From an uncultured Bacteroidota bacterium (GTDB lineage: Bacteria > Bacteroidota > Bacteroidia > Chitinophagales > LD1): a DNA stretch of 64,000 bases. The stretch covers positions 3,923 through 67,922 of the forward strand of contig CALAYL010000054.1 in NCBI GenBank assembly GCA_937894725.1, written 5' to 3'. Made by a program: the position numbers and the translations under genes. Below the pieces are notes generated by a model. The model was not told the DNA's origin, did no database searches, and worked only from the letters and a program-made list of their open reading frames with translations. Shown in pieces: positions 34,138 to 41,970 of the stretch; positions within the stretch are counted from its first letter, which is position 1, and every line of letters begins with the position of its first letter.

Positions 34138-37131
34138 ATGAAAAAAAACCTCTTTTCATTCGCGATACTTACATTGTCGCATGCTATTTATGCTCAAACG
34201 GCTATCCTCAACCCAGGTTTTGAAAATTGGGGTGGTTCTGGAAAGAAGGAAGAGCCAATCAACTGGAACTCAAATCAGACTGGTACTGGCCAAGCTGCTT
34301 CAGCTTTTGCTCCTCAAACATGTTTTAAAGAAACTACAAACCCTCATTCTGGCACTTATTGTGCTAGAGTACAATCTGGATCGGCAGTGGGAGTGGTAGT
34401 AAATGGGAGTATGACCACTGGTCGAATTGAAGCTCCATCAACGAACAAGGCACTAGGCTATGTAAGTTCACTGCCTAATGACCCGGATTTTAGAATGTCA
34501 TTTATAGGCAGACCAGATAGCATTGTATTTTGGTATAGATATGCACCTTCTGGTTCAGACTACTTTTCGGTTAGTGCTTTTTTGCATGTAGATAGTGCTT
34601 TCTCTCCCGAAACTCCTGTTAGTGGCAATCATCCAGATAAGTCTGCAAATGTGATTGCTCGTGCAAATTTCACCAGTTCTACAGCTACAGTGTCCACTTG
34701 GACTAGAGTTAGTATGCCTTTTACTTATGTTGACAATAGAATACCACAATACATTTTCATCGCTTGCACTTCAAGTGGCAATCAAACAGGCGGTGTAAGT
34801 GGCACAAAACTTTATCTCGATGATTTTGATGTGTTTTACAGTCCTAAGATTCAGACGAACACTATTAATCCATTGGTGTATTATGTGTCGAGTACTACTG
34901 GGGCAAATGTAAATGTACCCTACTCACTCTTTGGCGCTATTCAAGCAGGCAATGTGGTGACAGCCCAGCTTAGCAATGCGAGCGGATCATTTGCATCGCC
35001 TGCGGCTATCGGTACGGCAACATCAGTGGTAGATGGTACTTTGGCCGCTACAATACCTGCGGGTACTGCTACAGGTACTACCTATAGAATCCGAACTACA
35101 GCTTCTACTCCTGCATTGATAGGCAATGATAACGGGGCTAATATAACGATCAATTTAGCGAGCAACTCTATTTCTCCTGCCACTGCTCAAACTATCGCAT
35201 CTAATACCAATGGAGCAGGATTGCTCGTGACCGAATCTGCTGGGGCAGTGAGTAGAGTTTGGAAATATTCAACCACTTCAGGAGGAGCATATAGCAGTTT
35301 TTCACCTACAGTGACTGCAACTAGCTATGTGCCTCGATTTGCATTGGGAGGTGTATTTTATGTGGTGTGCGAAAGCACATATCCTGGTGGCTTGGTAGTG
35401 AGAAGCAATGAAGTAGAAATAAATGTGATAGGCAATTCAATTTCGCCAGCAGCTCCGCAATCTATTGGTATCAATACTAATGGGACTCCCCTCACGGTGA
35501 GTGAAACAAGTACAGCTACTTCTCGCACTTGGAAGTTTTCTAGTATTTCTGGAGGTCCTTACAATAATTTTATCCCTGCTGTAACGGCTACAACCTATAC
35601 CCCAAATTTCACTTCTAGTGGTACTTATTTTGTGATTTGTGAAAGTGTTATCAATGGATTTACCGTAGTGAGTAATGAAGTAGAAATATCTGTGAGTACA
35701 CCTTTTTTGACTACTGGAGCAATAGCAGGTTCGCCATTTGAGTTTAGTGTATCTGCGCCAGATGCTTTGGTCGATGTGCCATATACGACTACCTCAGCGG
35801 TGTTTAACTACACCAATGTGTTTACAGCTCAACTTTCAGATGGTAATGGTTCATTTGCTAATCCTACAGTCATTGGTTCTCGTCAAGACACAGTATCAGG
35901 TATTATTAATGCCATCATACCGCATTTTATGCCTACTGGATTGGCTTATAGAATCAGAGTAGTGAGCAGCGACCTAGCCGTATCGGGTAGCAATAATGGT
36001 ACAAATTTGATTATCGATCAATTTGCCAATAGCATAGCGCCTACGGCATCTCAAACGATTTTGTATAATACTTATGGAGCTGCACTTACCGTAAGCCCAT
36101 CGCAAACAGCAGCACATCAGTGGAAATATTCGCTAACGAGTGGAAGTGGTTATCAAGCATTTTCACCACCACAAACGGCAGCTACTTATACTCCAAATTT
36201 CGCTGTACCGGGCACTTACTATGTGATAGCGTGTTCTAAAAATCAGTACAACGATGAGGTTTGTAGTAATGAAGTGGAAATTATCGTTACTAATGGTCAG
36301 ACCCTTACAACTAGTGCTGTTACGGGCTCACCGTTTTTAGTCTCACCCAAAGCCAATGTGCAAATCAATGTGCCTTTCACATCCGATATTATTTTCGCTT
36401 CGGGCAATGTGTTTACTGCCGAGCTTTCAGACTATACAGGCTCTTTCGCAGCGCCAGTCAATATAGGTACGCTCTCGAGTACTGCCATCAGCCCTATAGC
36501 TGCAAAGATACCGAATAACGCTATTGCGGGCAATAAATATCGCATCCGTGTTTCCTCATCTAATCCAGTAGCTGTGGGTACAGACAATGGTATTGACCTC
36601 GAAGTGATACCTTTTGAACTAAGATTAACCCCTACCGACACACAGTATTTGTTTTTGAATGTGGTAGGTGATACCGTCACCGCTATTGAATCTCACCCAG
36701 CTACACGGGAGTGGTTATACTCTCAGTTTTCAGGCTTTAACTATGGCTCTTTCAGCCCTCGAGCTACAGCAGTTAGCTTCGCTCCGAAAGTGCCAAACTT
36801 AGGTACTTACTACATGATTTGTCGCGCTGTCAATGCCGCAATGGATACACTTGCTTCTACTGAAATAGTATTGATTGTTTCTAGAGATACCACTAGCATA
36901 GATAATCTGAAATACAGTACTACCAAGGTATTTGTGAGCAATGGAATATTACACATATGGAGAGATAACAATCAATCTGCGCGTATCAAGCTTTACACTG
37001 TAAATGGACAGATGATAGTAGATCAGATGGTAGAGGAGAGTCGTACTAATATAGATTTGAGTAGATTTTCAGAAGGGGTATATCTGTTTGAAATCAATGG
37101 AAACAATGGCAAAATCAACTTAACAAAATAA
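34138..37131 (+). CDS. Large modular secreted protein with type A T9SS sorting domain
   Basis: Probable cell-surface adhesin or matrix protein. The signal peptide ends at IYAQ (residue 20). Residues 21-240 form a jelly-roll-like domain opening with NPGFENWGG. Then two repeat types alternate as A-B-B-A-B-A-B. Type A (about 243-340, 520-628, 718-827) contains NVFTAQLSDxxGSFAxP and YRIRVxSS. Type B (about 341-430, 431-519, 629-717, 828-920) contains WKYSxTSGxxYxxFSP and GTYYVIC. The tail from about 921 is the T9SS domain, ending GVYLFEINGNNGKINLTK. No catalytic motif is seen. A lipoprotein gene follows after one base. Confidence 0.85.
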   Translation: MKKNLFSFAILTLSHAIYAQTAILNPGFENWGGSGKKEEPINWNSNQTGTGQAASAFAPQTCFKETTNPHSGTYCARVQSGSAVGVVVNGSMTTGRIEAPSTNKALGYVSSLPNDPDFRMSFIGRPDSIVFWYRYAPSGSDYFSVSAFLHVDSAFSPETPVSGNHPDKSANVIARANFTSSTATVSTWTRVSMPFTYVDNRIPQYIFIACTSSGNQTGGVSGTKLYLDDFDVFYSPKIQTNTINPLVYYVSSTTGANVNVPYSLFGAIQAGNVVTAQLSNASGSFASPAAIGTATSVVDGTLAATIPAGTATGTTYRIRTTASTPALIGNDNGANITINLASNSISPATAQTIASNTNGAGLLVTESAGAVSRVWKYSTTSGGAYSSFSPTVTATSYVPRFALGGVFYVVCESTYPGGLVVRSNEVEINVIGNSISPAAPQSIGINTNGTPLTVSETSTATSRTWKFSSISGGPYNNFIPAVTATTYTPNFTSSGTYFVICESVINGFTVVSNEVEISVSTPFLTTGAIAGSPFEFSVSAPDALVDVPYTTTSAVFNYTNVFTAQLSDGNGSFANPTVIGSRQDTVSGIINAIIPHFMPTGLAYRIRVVSSDLAVSGSNNGTNLIIDQFANSIAPTASQTILYNTYGAALTVSPSQTAAHQWKYSLTSGSGYQAFSPPQTAATYTPNFAVPGTYYVIACSKNQYNDEVCSNEVEIIVTNGQTLTTSAVTGSPFLVSPKANVQINVPFTSDIIFASGNVFTAELSDYTGSFAAPVNIGTLSSTAISPIAAKIPNNAIAGNKYRIRVSSSNPVAVGTDNGIDLEVIPFELRLTPTDTQYLFLNVVGDTVTAIESHPATREWLYSQFSGFNYGSFSPRATAVSFAPKVPNLGTYYMICRAVNAAMDTLASTEIVLIVSRDTTSIDNLKYSTTKVFVSNGILHIWRDNNQSARIKLYTVNGQMIVDQMVEESRTNIDLSRFSEGVYLFEINGNNGKINLTK

Positions 37132-37132
37132 C

Positions 37133-37669
37133 ATGAAAAGAAAAATTATTTTAGTGCTCATCGCAGCCTCAGTGGGTTTAGTTGCTTGTAAGGCATTAAA
37201 AAAACTGACACAATTTAGGGTAAACTATGCGACTTCGTTTACGATACCATCTTCGATAGTGGTCAATGTGCCATTGGATATACTCACGCCTGAGATGCAG
37301 ACAAATATTTCGCAAGAGTTAGAAAATAACAATAGCAACAAAGATCTCATCGAGAGTGTAAAACTTGAAGAAATGCGACTTACTATAGCTTCGCCAGCTG
37401 GGCAAGATTTTAGTTTTCTGAAAGATGTACGACTCTTTATTTCAGCCGATGGATTGGCGGAGAGACAAATAGCCTATAAGGAAAACATACCAGAGAATGT
37501 AGGGGGTGAAATAGTGATGGACATAATAGACGAAGAGCTAAAAGATTATCTCAAAAAAGATAAAATTACACTACGAGCAAAGGCAACTACAGATAAATTA
37601 ATCACCCAAAATGTAAACGTAAATGTGGCCAATCGCTTCTTTGTTGATGCCAAAATTTTAGGTTTGTAA
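37133..37669 (+). CDS. Unrecognised lipoprotein, paired with the modular T9SS protein
   Basis: A 178-residue lipoprotein: MKRKIILVLIAASVGLVAC places a lipobox (LVAC) with the lipidated Cys at residue 19. The mature part is a single beta-rich domain (NVPLDILTPEMQ ... LRAKATTDKLITQNVNVNV) of no recognised family. It starts one base after the stop of the 997-residue secreted protein and is followed by a terminator, so the two form an operon and may work together at the cell surface. Processing would need LspA, encoded at 20.8 kb. Confidence 0.75.
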   Translation: MKRKIILVLIAASVGLVACKALKKLTQFRVNYATSFTIPSSIVVNVPLDILTPEMQTNISQELENNNSNKDLIESVKLEEMRLTIASPAGQDFSFLKDVRLFISADGLAERQIAYKENIPENVGGEIVMDIIDEELKDYLKKDKITLRAKATTDKLITQNVNVNVANRFFVDAKILGL

Positions 37670-37695
37670 AAAGATATTCGTACCAAAACCAAAAC

Positions 37696-37730
37696 AAAGC
37701 CACGCTGTATAGCAGACGTGGCTTTTTTGT
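37696..37730 (+). terminator. Rho-independent terminator after the lipoprotein gene
   Basis: A 9-bp stem AAAGCCACG (37696-37704) / CGTGGCTTT (37717-37725) with a 12-nt loop is followed by further T residues. It closes the 34138-37669 operon. Confidence 0.9.
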
Positions 37731-37743
37731 TTTAACTTGCACG

Positions 37744-37755
37744 TCAAACGTTTGA
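37744..37755. promoter_or_regulatory. Perfect palindrome immediately upstream of ctaA
   Basis: TCAAACGTTTGA is a perfect 12-bp palindrome ending 2 bp before the chosen ATG at 37758. If a TTG start at 37737 were used it would lie inside the gene. It differs from the FNR box (TTGAT-N4-ATCAA). Its role as an operator is possible only. Confidence 0.35.
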
Positions 37756-37757
37756 TT

Positions 37758-38816
37758 ATGCATACTACTGCTCGAAAAATAATTGGTTATTGGTTGATAC
37801 TAGGCTGTATATTAGTTTTTTTTCAAGTCATCATCGGAGGGGTTACGAGACTTACGGGTAGTGGACTGTCTATCACCGAGTGGAAGCCAATAGTAGGAGC
37901 TATACCGCCTATCACAGCAGCAGATTGGCAAGCACGCTTTGAAGAGTACAAAACTGTCGTACAGTTTAAGCATCTTAATCAAGACATGAATTTGTCCGAG
38001 TTTAAGTTCATATTTTTTTGGGAATATTTTCATCGACTATGGGCTCGCTTTATGGGCTTTGCATTTATTATTCCATTCTTTTTTTTCTTGTATAAAAAAT
38101 GGATACCAACTCCACTGCTCAAGCGCCTTTCACTAGTACTGTTCTGGGGCGGATTGGTCGGCCTATACGGATGGGTCATGGTCAAAAATGGTTTGACAGG
38201 ACTTTATGTGCCTCCTGTTTTTTTAAGTATTCACTTGATTTTGGCATTAAGTCTTTTTTCTTATTTAGTTTGGTTAGCGAGCTATGTACTCAGCGGAGAT
38301 ATGCCTAGTGGACTACTAGCCACTAGGCTAAAAAAAGGGATATGGATAGCCTTTTTATTGTTGTTTATACAAGTGTTTTTGGGAGGCATTGTGTCTGGCA
38401 TGAAAGCTGGATTGGCATATCCCACTTGGCCCGATATGAATGGGGAACTTATACCCGCTGCTTTGTATAATTTACCCCCCTCACTCCAAGGTATTTTTCA
38501 CTACGACCCTGCCGATTTTTGGGGTAGAACCTTTATTCAATTTATACATCGTGCTGTAGCGTATATTTTGACCTTATTGCTTTTGTGGGTCTCATTTTCC
38601 AATCAAAAATTTACAAACGATAAAGCCGCCCTAGTAGGTATTAAATTATTGCCTTTTACCGTATTGTTTCAAGTGGCGATAGGTATTTTTACTATCCTTA
38701 ACTGTGTAGGTGAAGTGCCTGTTTTTTGGGGTGTGATGCACCAAGCTGGGGCTATGCTACTCATCGCCAATTTGAGTTTTTTAGTGTTTAAAGCTGGTAA
38801 GAACCAAACGTATTAG
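37758..38816 (+). CDS. ctaA: Heme A synthase (COX15/CtaA family)
   Basis: Inner-membrane enzyme oxidising heme O to heme A for aa3-type cytochrome oxidase, so the host respires oxygen. The signature GGVTRLTGSGLSITEWKPIVG near the N-terminus is that of the proteobacterial/mitochondrial COX15 type. Conserved heme-ligand His residues are in EYFHRLWAR, LSIHLILA, FIHRAVAY and MHQAGAM. Eight membrane segments are visible across 352 residues. I chose ATG 37758; an upstream TTG adds seven residues. Oxidase subunit genes are not in the window. Confidence 0.93.
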   Translation: MHTTARKIIGYWLILGCILVFFQVIIGGVTRLTGSGLSITEWKPIVGAIPPITAADWQARFEEYKTVVQFKHLNQDMNLSEFKFIFFWEYFHRLWARFMGFAFIIPFFFFLYKKWIPTPLLKRLSLVLFWGGLVGLYGWVMVKNGLTGLYVPPVFLSIHLILALSLFSYLVWLASYVLSGDMPSGLLATRLKKGIWIAFLLLFIQVFLGGIVSGMKAGLAYPTWPDMNGELIPAALYNLPPSLQGIFHYDPADFWGRTFIQFIHRAVAYILTLLLLWVSFSNQKFTNDKAALVGIKLLPFTVLFQVAIGIFTILNCVGEVPVFWGVMHQAGAMLLIANLSFLVFKAGKNQTY

Positions 38817-38854
38817 AGGTGTCAAAAATCTATTTTTTTTGTATCCTAAGTGTG

Positions 38855-38875
38855 GTGTCATTGAAACAATGACAC
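38855..38875. other. Perfect hairpin between ctaA and kup
   Basis: Arms GTGTCATTG and CAATGACAC form a perfect 9-bp stem with an AAA loop. No T-run follows, so it is a poor terminator. It lies about 107 bp upstream of the kup promoter and might be a protein-binding site or an mRNA 3' stabiliser. Confidence 0.45.
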
Positions 38876-38982
38876 AAGTTTAACTCACACTCGCCTTATA
38901 GTTGACTGCATAGGTAGCACTAGCAGTTTAACGAAAGCTACAAAGCAAATACACAAAATCGATTTGTTAAGAAAATTAAATC

Positions 38983-39012
38983 TTTGCATTTTGATTTCGT
39001 TCCGTACATTTG
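38983..39012 (+). promoter_or_regulatory. Bacteroidota-type promoter of kup
   Basis: TTTG (38983-38986), an 18-bp spacer and TACATTTG (39005-39012), 38 bp before the ATG at 39051, match the phylum consensus well. The remaining 120 bp up to ctaA contain only a hairpin. Confidence 0.65.
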
Positions 39013-39050
39013 CATTCCTTTCATGTTGGCTATCATAAAAACAACTTTCC

Positions 39051-40997
39051 ATGGCGGATAACGCACACGCTCATCATAAGCTCTCAGCTGCAGGAGCATT
39101 GATAACCCTAGGTATTATTTTTGGCGATATAGGTACATCGCCCATCTATGTGTTAAAAGCGATTATCAAAGGGCAGACACTACGACCAGAGCTCATTTTA
39201 GGAGGATTATCATGTGTGTTTTGGACATTGCTATTGATTACCACCGTCAAGTATGTGTATCTCGCACTCAATGCTGATAACAAAGGTGAAGGGGGGATTT
39301 TTGCACTCTATGCTTTAGTCAAACGATTTAAAGTCGAGTGGACAATTTATCCCGCCATTATCGGTTGTGCTACGCTCATAGCCGATGGATTTATAACTCC
39401 ACCTATTTCTATTTCATCTGCTGTCGAGGGTTTGCAAATTGTTTTTCCACACCTTACTACTGTAGTACCTATCGTACTCATCATACTTACGGGTTTATTT
39501 ACGTTTCAACAGTTTGGAACTAAAGTGGTAGGGGCCATTTTTGGCCCTGTAATGCTAGTTTGGTTTACTATGATAGCGATATTAGGGATAAGCCAAATCA
39601 TTAAACATCCAGCAGTATTGCAAGCAGCCAACCCCTATTGGGCAGTACATCTACTTGCCATAGAGCCAGGTGGGTTCTGGATATTGGGCGCTGTATTTTT
39701 GTGCACTACTGGAGGAGAGGCTTTGTATTCCGATTTGGGGCACTGTGGCAAACAAAACATTCGGATTACATGGGTGTTTGTGATTATTTGTTTGATGTTG
39801 AATTATTTCGGACAATCTGCCTTTTTGTTGCGAAGCCTCGATGAAGGATTTGTGACGGGTACTCCATTTTATGACATTATGCCCAGATGGTTTTTGCCTT
39901 ATGGCATAGCTGTAGCTACTATGGCGGCTATAATCGCCTCGCAGGCGCTGATTACTGGTTGTTTTACTTTGGTAAACGAAGCGATGAAGATGCGCCTTTG
40001 GCCTAATATGAAAGTGGTGTATCCAACAAATGTGCAAGGGCAGATTTATATACCAGGTATGAACTGGTTTTTGTTTTTAGGATGTATTGGGGTGGTGTTT
40101 CTTTTTAAAGAATCAAGTGCCATGGAAGCCGCATATGGATTGGCCATCACACTCGATATGCTCATGACCACCACACTCATGATATATTTATTTGTATTTC
40201 GTAAAACGCCTAGGTGGACAGTGTTCATTTTTGGCGCGTTCTTTTATACTATCGAAGGGGCATTTTTCCTATCCAATCTTGAGAAATTTCCACACGGAGG
40301 TTGGTTTACCTTTTTGATTTCCGTAGTGATTTTTATAGGAATGTTTGTGTTCTATAGAGCGAGAAAATTGAGAGCCAAGCATCTAGAATTTGTGGAGTTG
40401 AAAGATTATGTAGAGCCACTCAAAGAATTGATGAAAGATGAAAGTATTCCCAAGGAGGCAAACAATCTTGTGTATCTCTGTATGGCAGATGATAAGAGTC
40501 ATATCGACTCGAATATCATGTATTCTATTTTTAGAAAGCGACCTAAACGTGCCGATATTTATTGGTTTGTGCATGTACATATTTCGAGCGACCCTTATGG
40601 TGCAAGCTATTCGGTAGATACTATCATTCCTGGTCGTTGCTTTTTTGTACGTTTAAAATTTGGGTTTAAAGTTGAGCATAAAGTCAATTTGATGTTCAAT
40701 AAAATTGTAGAAGAAATGGTGTTGAGTGGTGAGGTAGATCAAATAAGCCATTATCCATCTTTACGTAAATACAATATGCCAGCAGACTTTAAGTTTATCT
40801 TGCTCAACTCTCGTGTAGCTATAGATGATGCGCTCACAGCACTTGAGCAGTTTGTGGTCAAAGGGTATAGGTTGATAAAGAAATTTAGTCTTTCTACTGC
40901 CGAAGATTTTGGACTAGAGCTGACTAACGTGGAAGAAGAGAAAGTGCCGATTACTATCAAAACAGCGTCTAATATCAAGCTAACTAGGGTGTACTAG
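39051..40997 (+). CDS. kup: KUP-family potassium uptake protein
   Basis: Proton-coupled potassium importer of the inner membrane. The KUP signature GIIFGDIGTSPIYVLKAI is at about 20-37, and the loop NADNKGEGGIFALYALVK follows. Twelve membrane helices are seen to about residue 450. A C-terminal cytoplasmic domain of about 200 residues completes the 648 residues, close to the usual 620-650. The 3' end overlaps the convergent kinase gene by 14 bp. It has its own promoter, and no Trk genes lie nearby. Confidence 0.95.
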   Translation: MADNAHAHHKLSAAGALITLGIIFGDIGTSPIYVLKAIIKGQTLRPELILGGLSCVFWTLLLITTVKYVYLALNADNKGEGGIFALYALVKRFKVEWTIYPAIIGCATLIADGFITPPISISSAVEGLQIVFPHLTTVVPIVLIILTGLFTFQQFGTKVVGAIFGPVMLVWFTMIAILGISQIIKHPAVLQAANPYWAVHLLAIEPGGFWILGAVFLCTTGGEALYSDLGHCGKQNIRITWVFVIICLMLNYFGQSAFLLRSLDEGFVTGTPFYDIMPRWFLPYGIAVATMAAIIASQALITGCFTLVNEAMKMRLWPNMKVVYPTNVQGQIYIPGMNWFLFLGCIGVVFLFKESSAMEAAYGLAITLDMLMTTTLMIYLFVFRKTPRWTVFIFGAFFYTIEGAFFLSNLEKFPHGGWFTFLISVVIFIGMFVFYRARKLRAKHLEFVELKDYVEPLKELMKDESIPKEANNLVYLCMADDKSHIDSNIMYSIFRKRPKRADIYWFVHVHISSDPYGASYSVDTIIPGRCFFVRLKFGFKVEHKVNLMFNKIVEEMVLSGEVDQISHYPSLRKYNMPADFKFILLNSRVAIDDALTALEQFVVKGYRLIKKFSLSTAEDFGLELTNVEEEKVPITIKTASNIKLTRVY

Positions 40998-41829
40998 AGT
41001 CTCTGTTCAGGTGCCATGCAAAAAGTGGCTCAATCGGACTTTTTAGAAATACACCTTGTTTTGCATTTTTTTCTGCAAGTACTTCTATCACGATATTCTG
41101 AAAGTGGAAGGCTAAACTACCTACAAAAGAGACTTCGTACTCCTCATAATTTGGATAACAACACACGTGTTTTTCTATAAAATCGGTAAATCCTTTTTTT
41201 ACTAAAATCGTTACATAATCCTTATCTGTTGTCTCAGAGAGCACCTTTGCAAATGATGCAAGATATACGTTGGCGTTAGGTTTTTTATAGATATTGTCAA
41301 AAATGATTTCTTTAGTTAAACCATATTTTTCGGTCAATAAATCGCGTGTAGTCGAAGGAGATTTAGCGTACAGAAAGTCAATCAACAGTTGCTTGCCAAA
41401 ATAGCTACCGCTGCCCTCATCGCCCAAAATATAGCCTAGAGAAGGCACTATCTCGGTGAGATTTTTGCCATCGTATAGACACGAATTAGATCCTGTACCT
41501 ATGATGCACGCGACATTTGGAGTACCCGTATGCGTAGCATAGGCCGCAGCTTCGAGATCATGGCCAATATATAACTTTGCATTAGGAAAAAATGCCGAAA
41601 GTGCATTTTCAATTACGGATTTTCTTTCATCACTGGAGCATGCCGCTCCGTAAAAATAGAGCTCAGTTATTTGGCCTTTTATTGCTTGCAGACCTGCTGA
41701 TTTAGCTATTTCATCCAAAATAAACGCAGTGGAATGGAAAAAGGGATTAAATCCCATCGTTTCAATCAGCGAGTTAGATTCCGTTTTCCATTGTGTTTTG
41801 GTAGATCCAGCATCAGCGACTAGGAGCAT
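40984..41829 (-). CDS. BadF/BadG-type sugar kinase, probably N-acetylglucosamine kinase
   Basis: Actin/Hsp70-fold ATPase of about 281 residues. The phosphate-1 loop VADAGSTKTQW starts at residue 4, the second phosphate loop is ACIIGTGSNSCLY, and the active-site segment LGYILGDEGSGSYFGKQLL is typical of N-acetylglucosamine kinases rather than benzoyl-CoA reductase activators, which carry Cys ligands absent here. The start is set at the Met of MLLVADAG; an upstream Met adds eleven atypical residues. It probably recycles amino sugars from peptidoglycan or chitin. Substrate choice is from family resemblance. Confidence 0.85.
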   Translation of the reverse strand: MLLVADAGSTKTQWKTESNSLIETMGFNPFFHSTAFILDEIAKSAGLQAIKGQITELYFYGAACSSDERKSVIENALSAFFPNAKLYIGHDLEAAAYATHTGTPNVACIIGTGSNSCLYDGKNLTEIVPSLGYILGDEGSGSYFGKQLLIDFLYAKSPSTTRDLLTEKYGLTKEIIFDNIYKKPNANVYLASFAKVLSETTDKDYVTILVKKGFTDFIEKHVCCYPNYEEYEVSFVGSLAFHFQNIVIEVLAEKNAKQGVFLKSPIEPLFAWHLNRDSSTP

Positions 41830-41970
41830 AGTGGTTTTTTTTACGAAGATATTAAAATTCAATTTTGTTGCTTTTTCTAAAAACTTAAGTACTCACTTAC
41901 TTGTTGTTAGATTTTGCTTTCAATTATCTGTACATTAGTGGCTTGTTTTTAAACTATCTATTTTTAGCCC

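Noticed and set aside
40984..41829. Benzoyl-CoA/2-hydroxyacyl-CoA dehydratase activator
   Set aside because: The fold is the same, but the cysteines that hold the iron-sulfur cluster are missing and the active-site segment fits sugar kinases.
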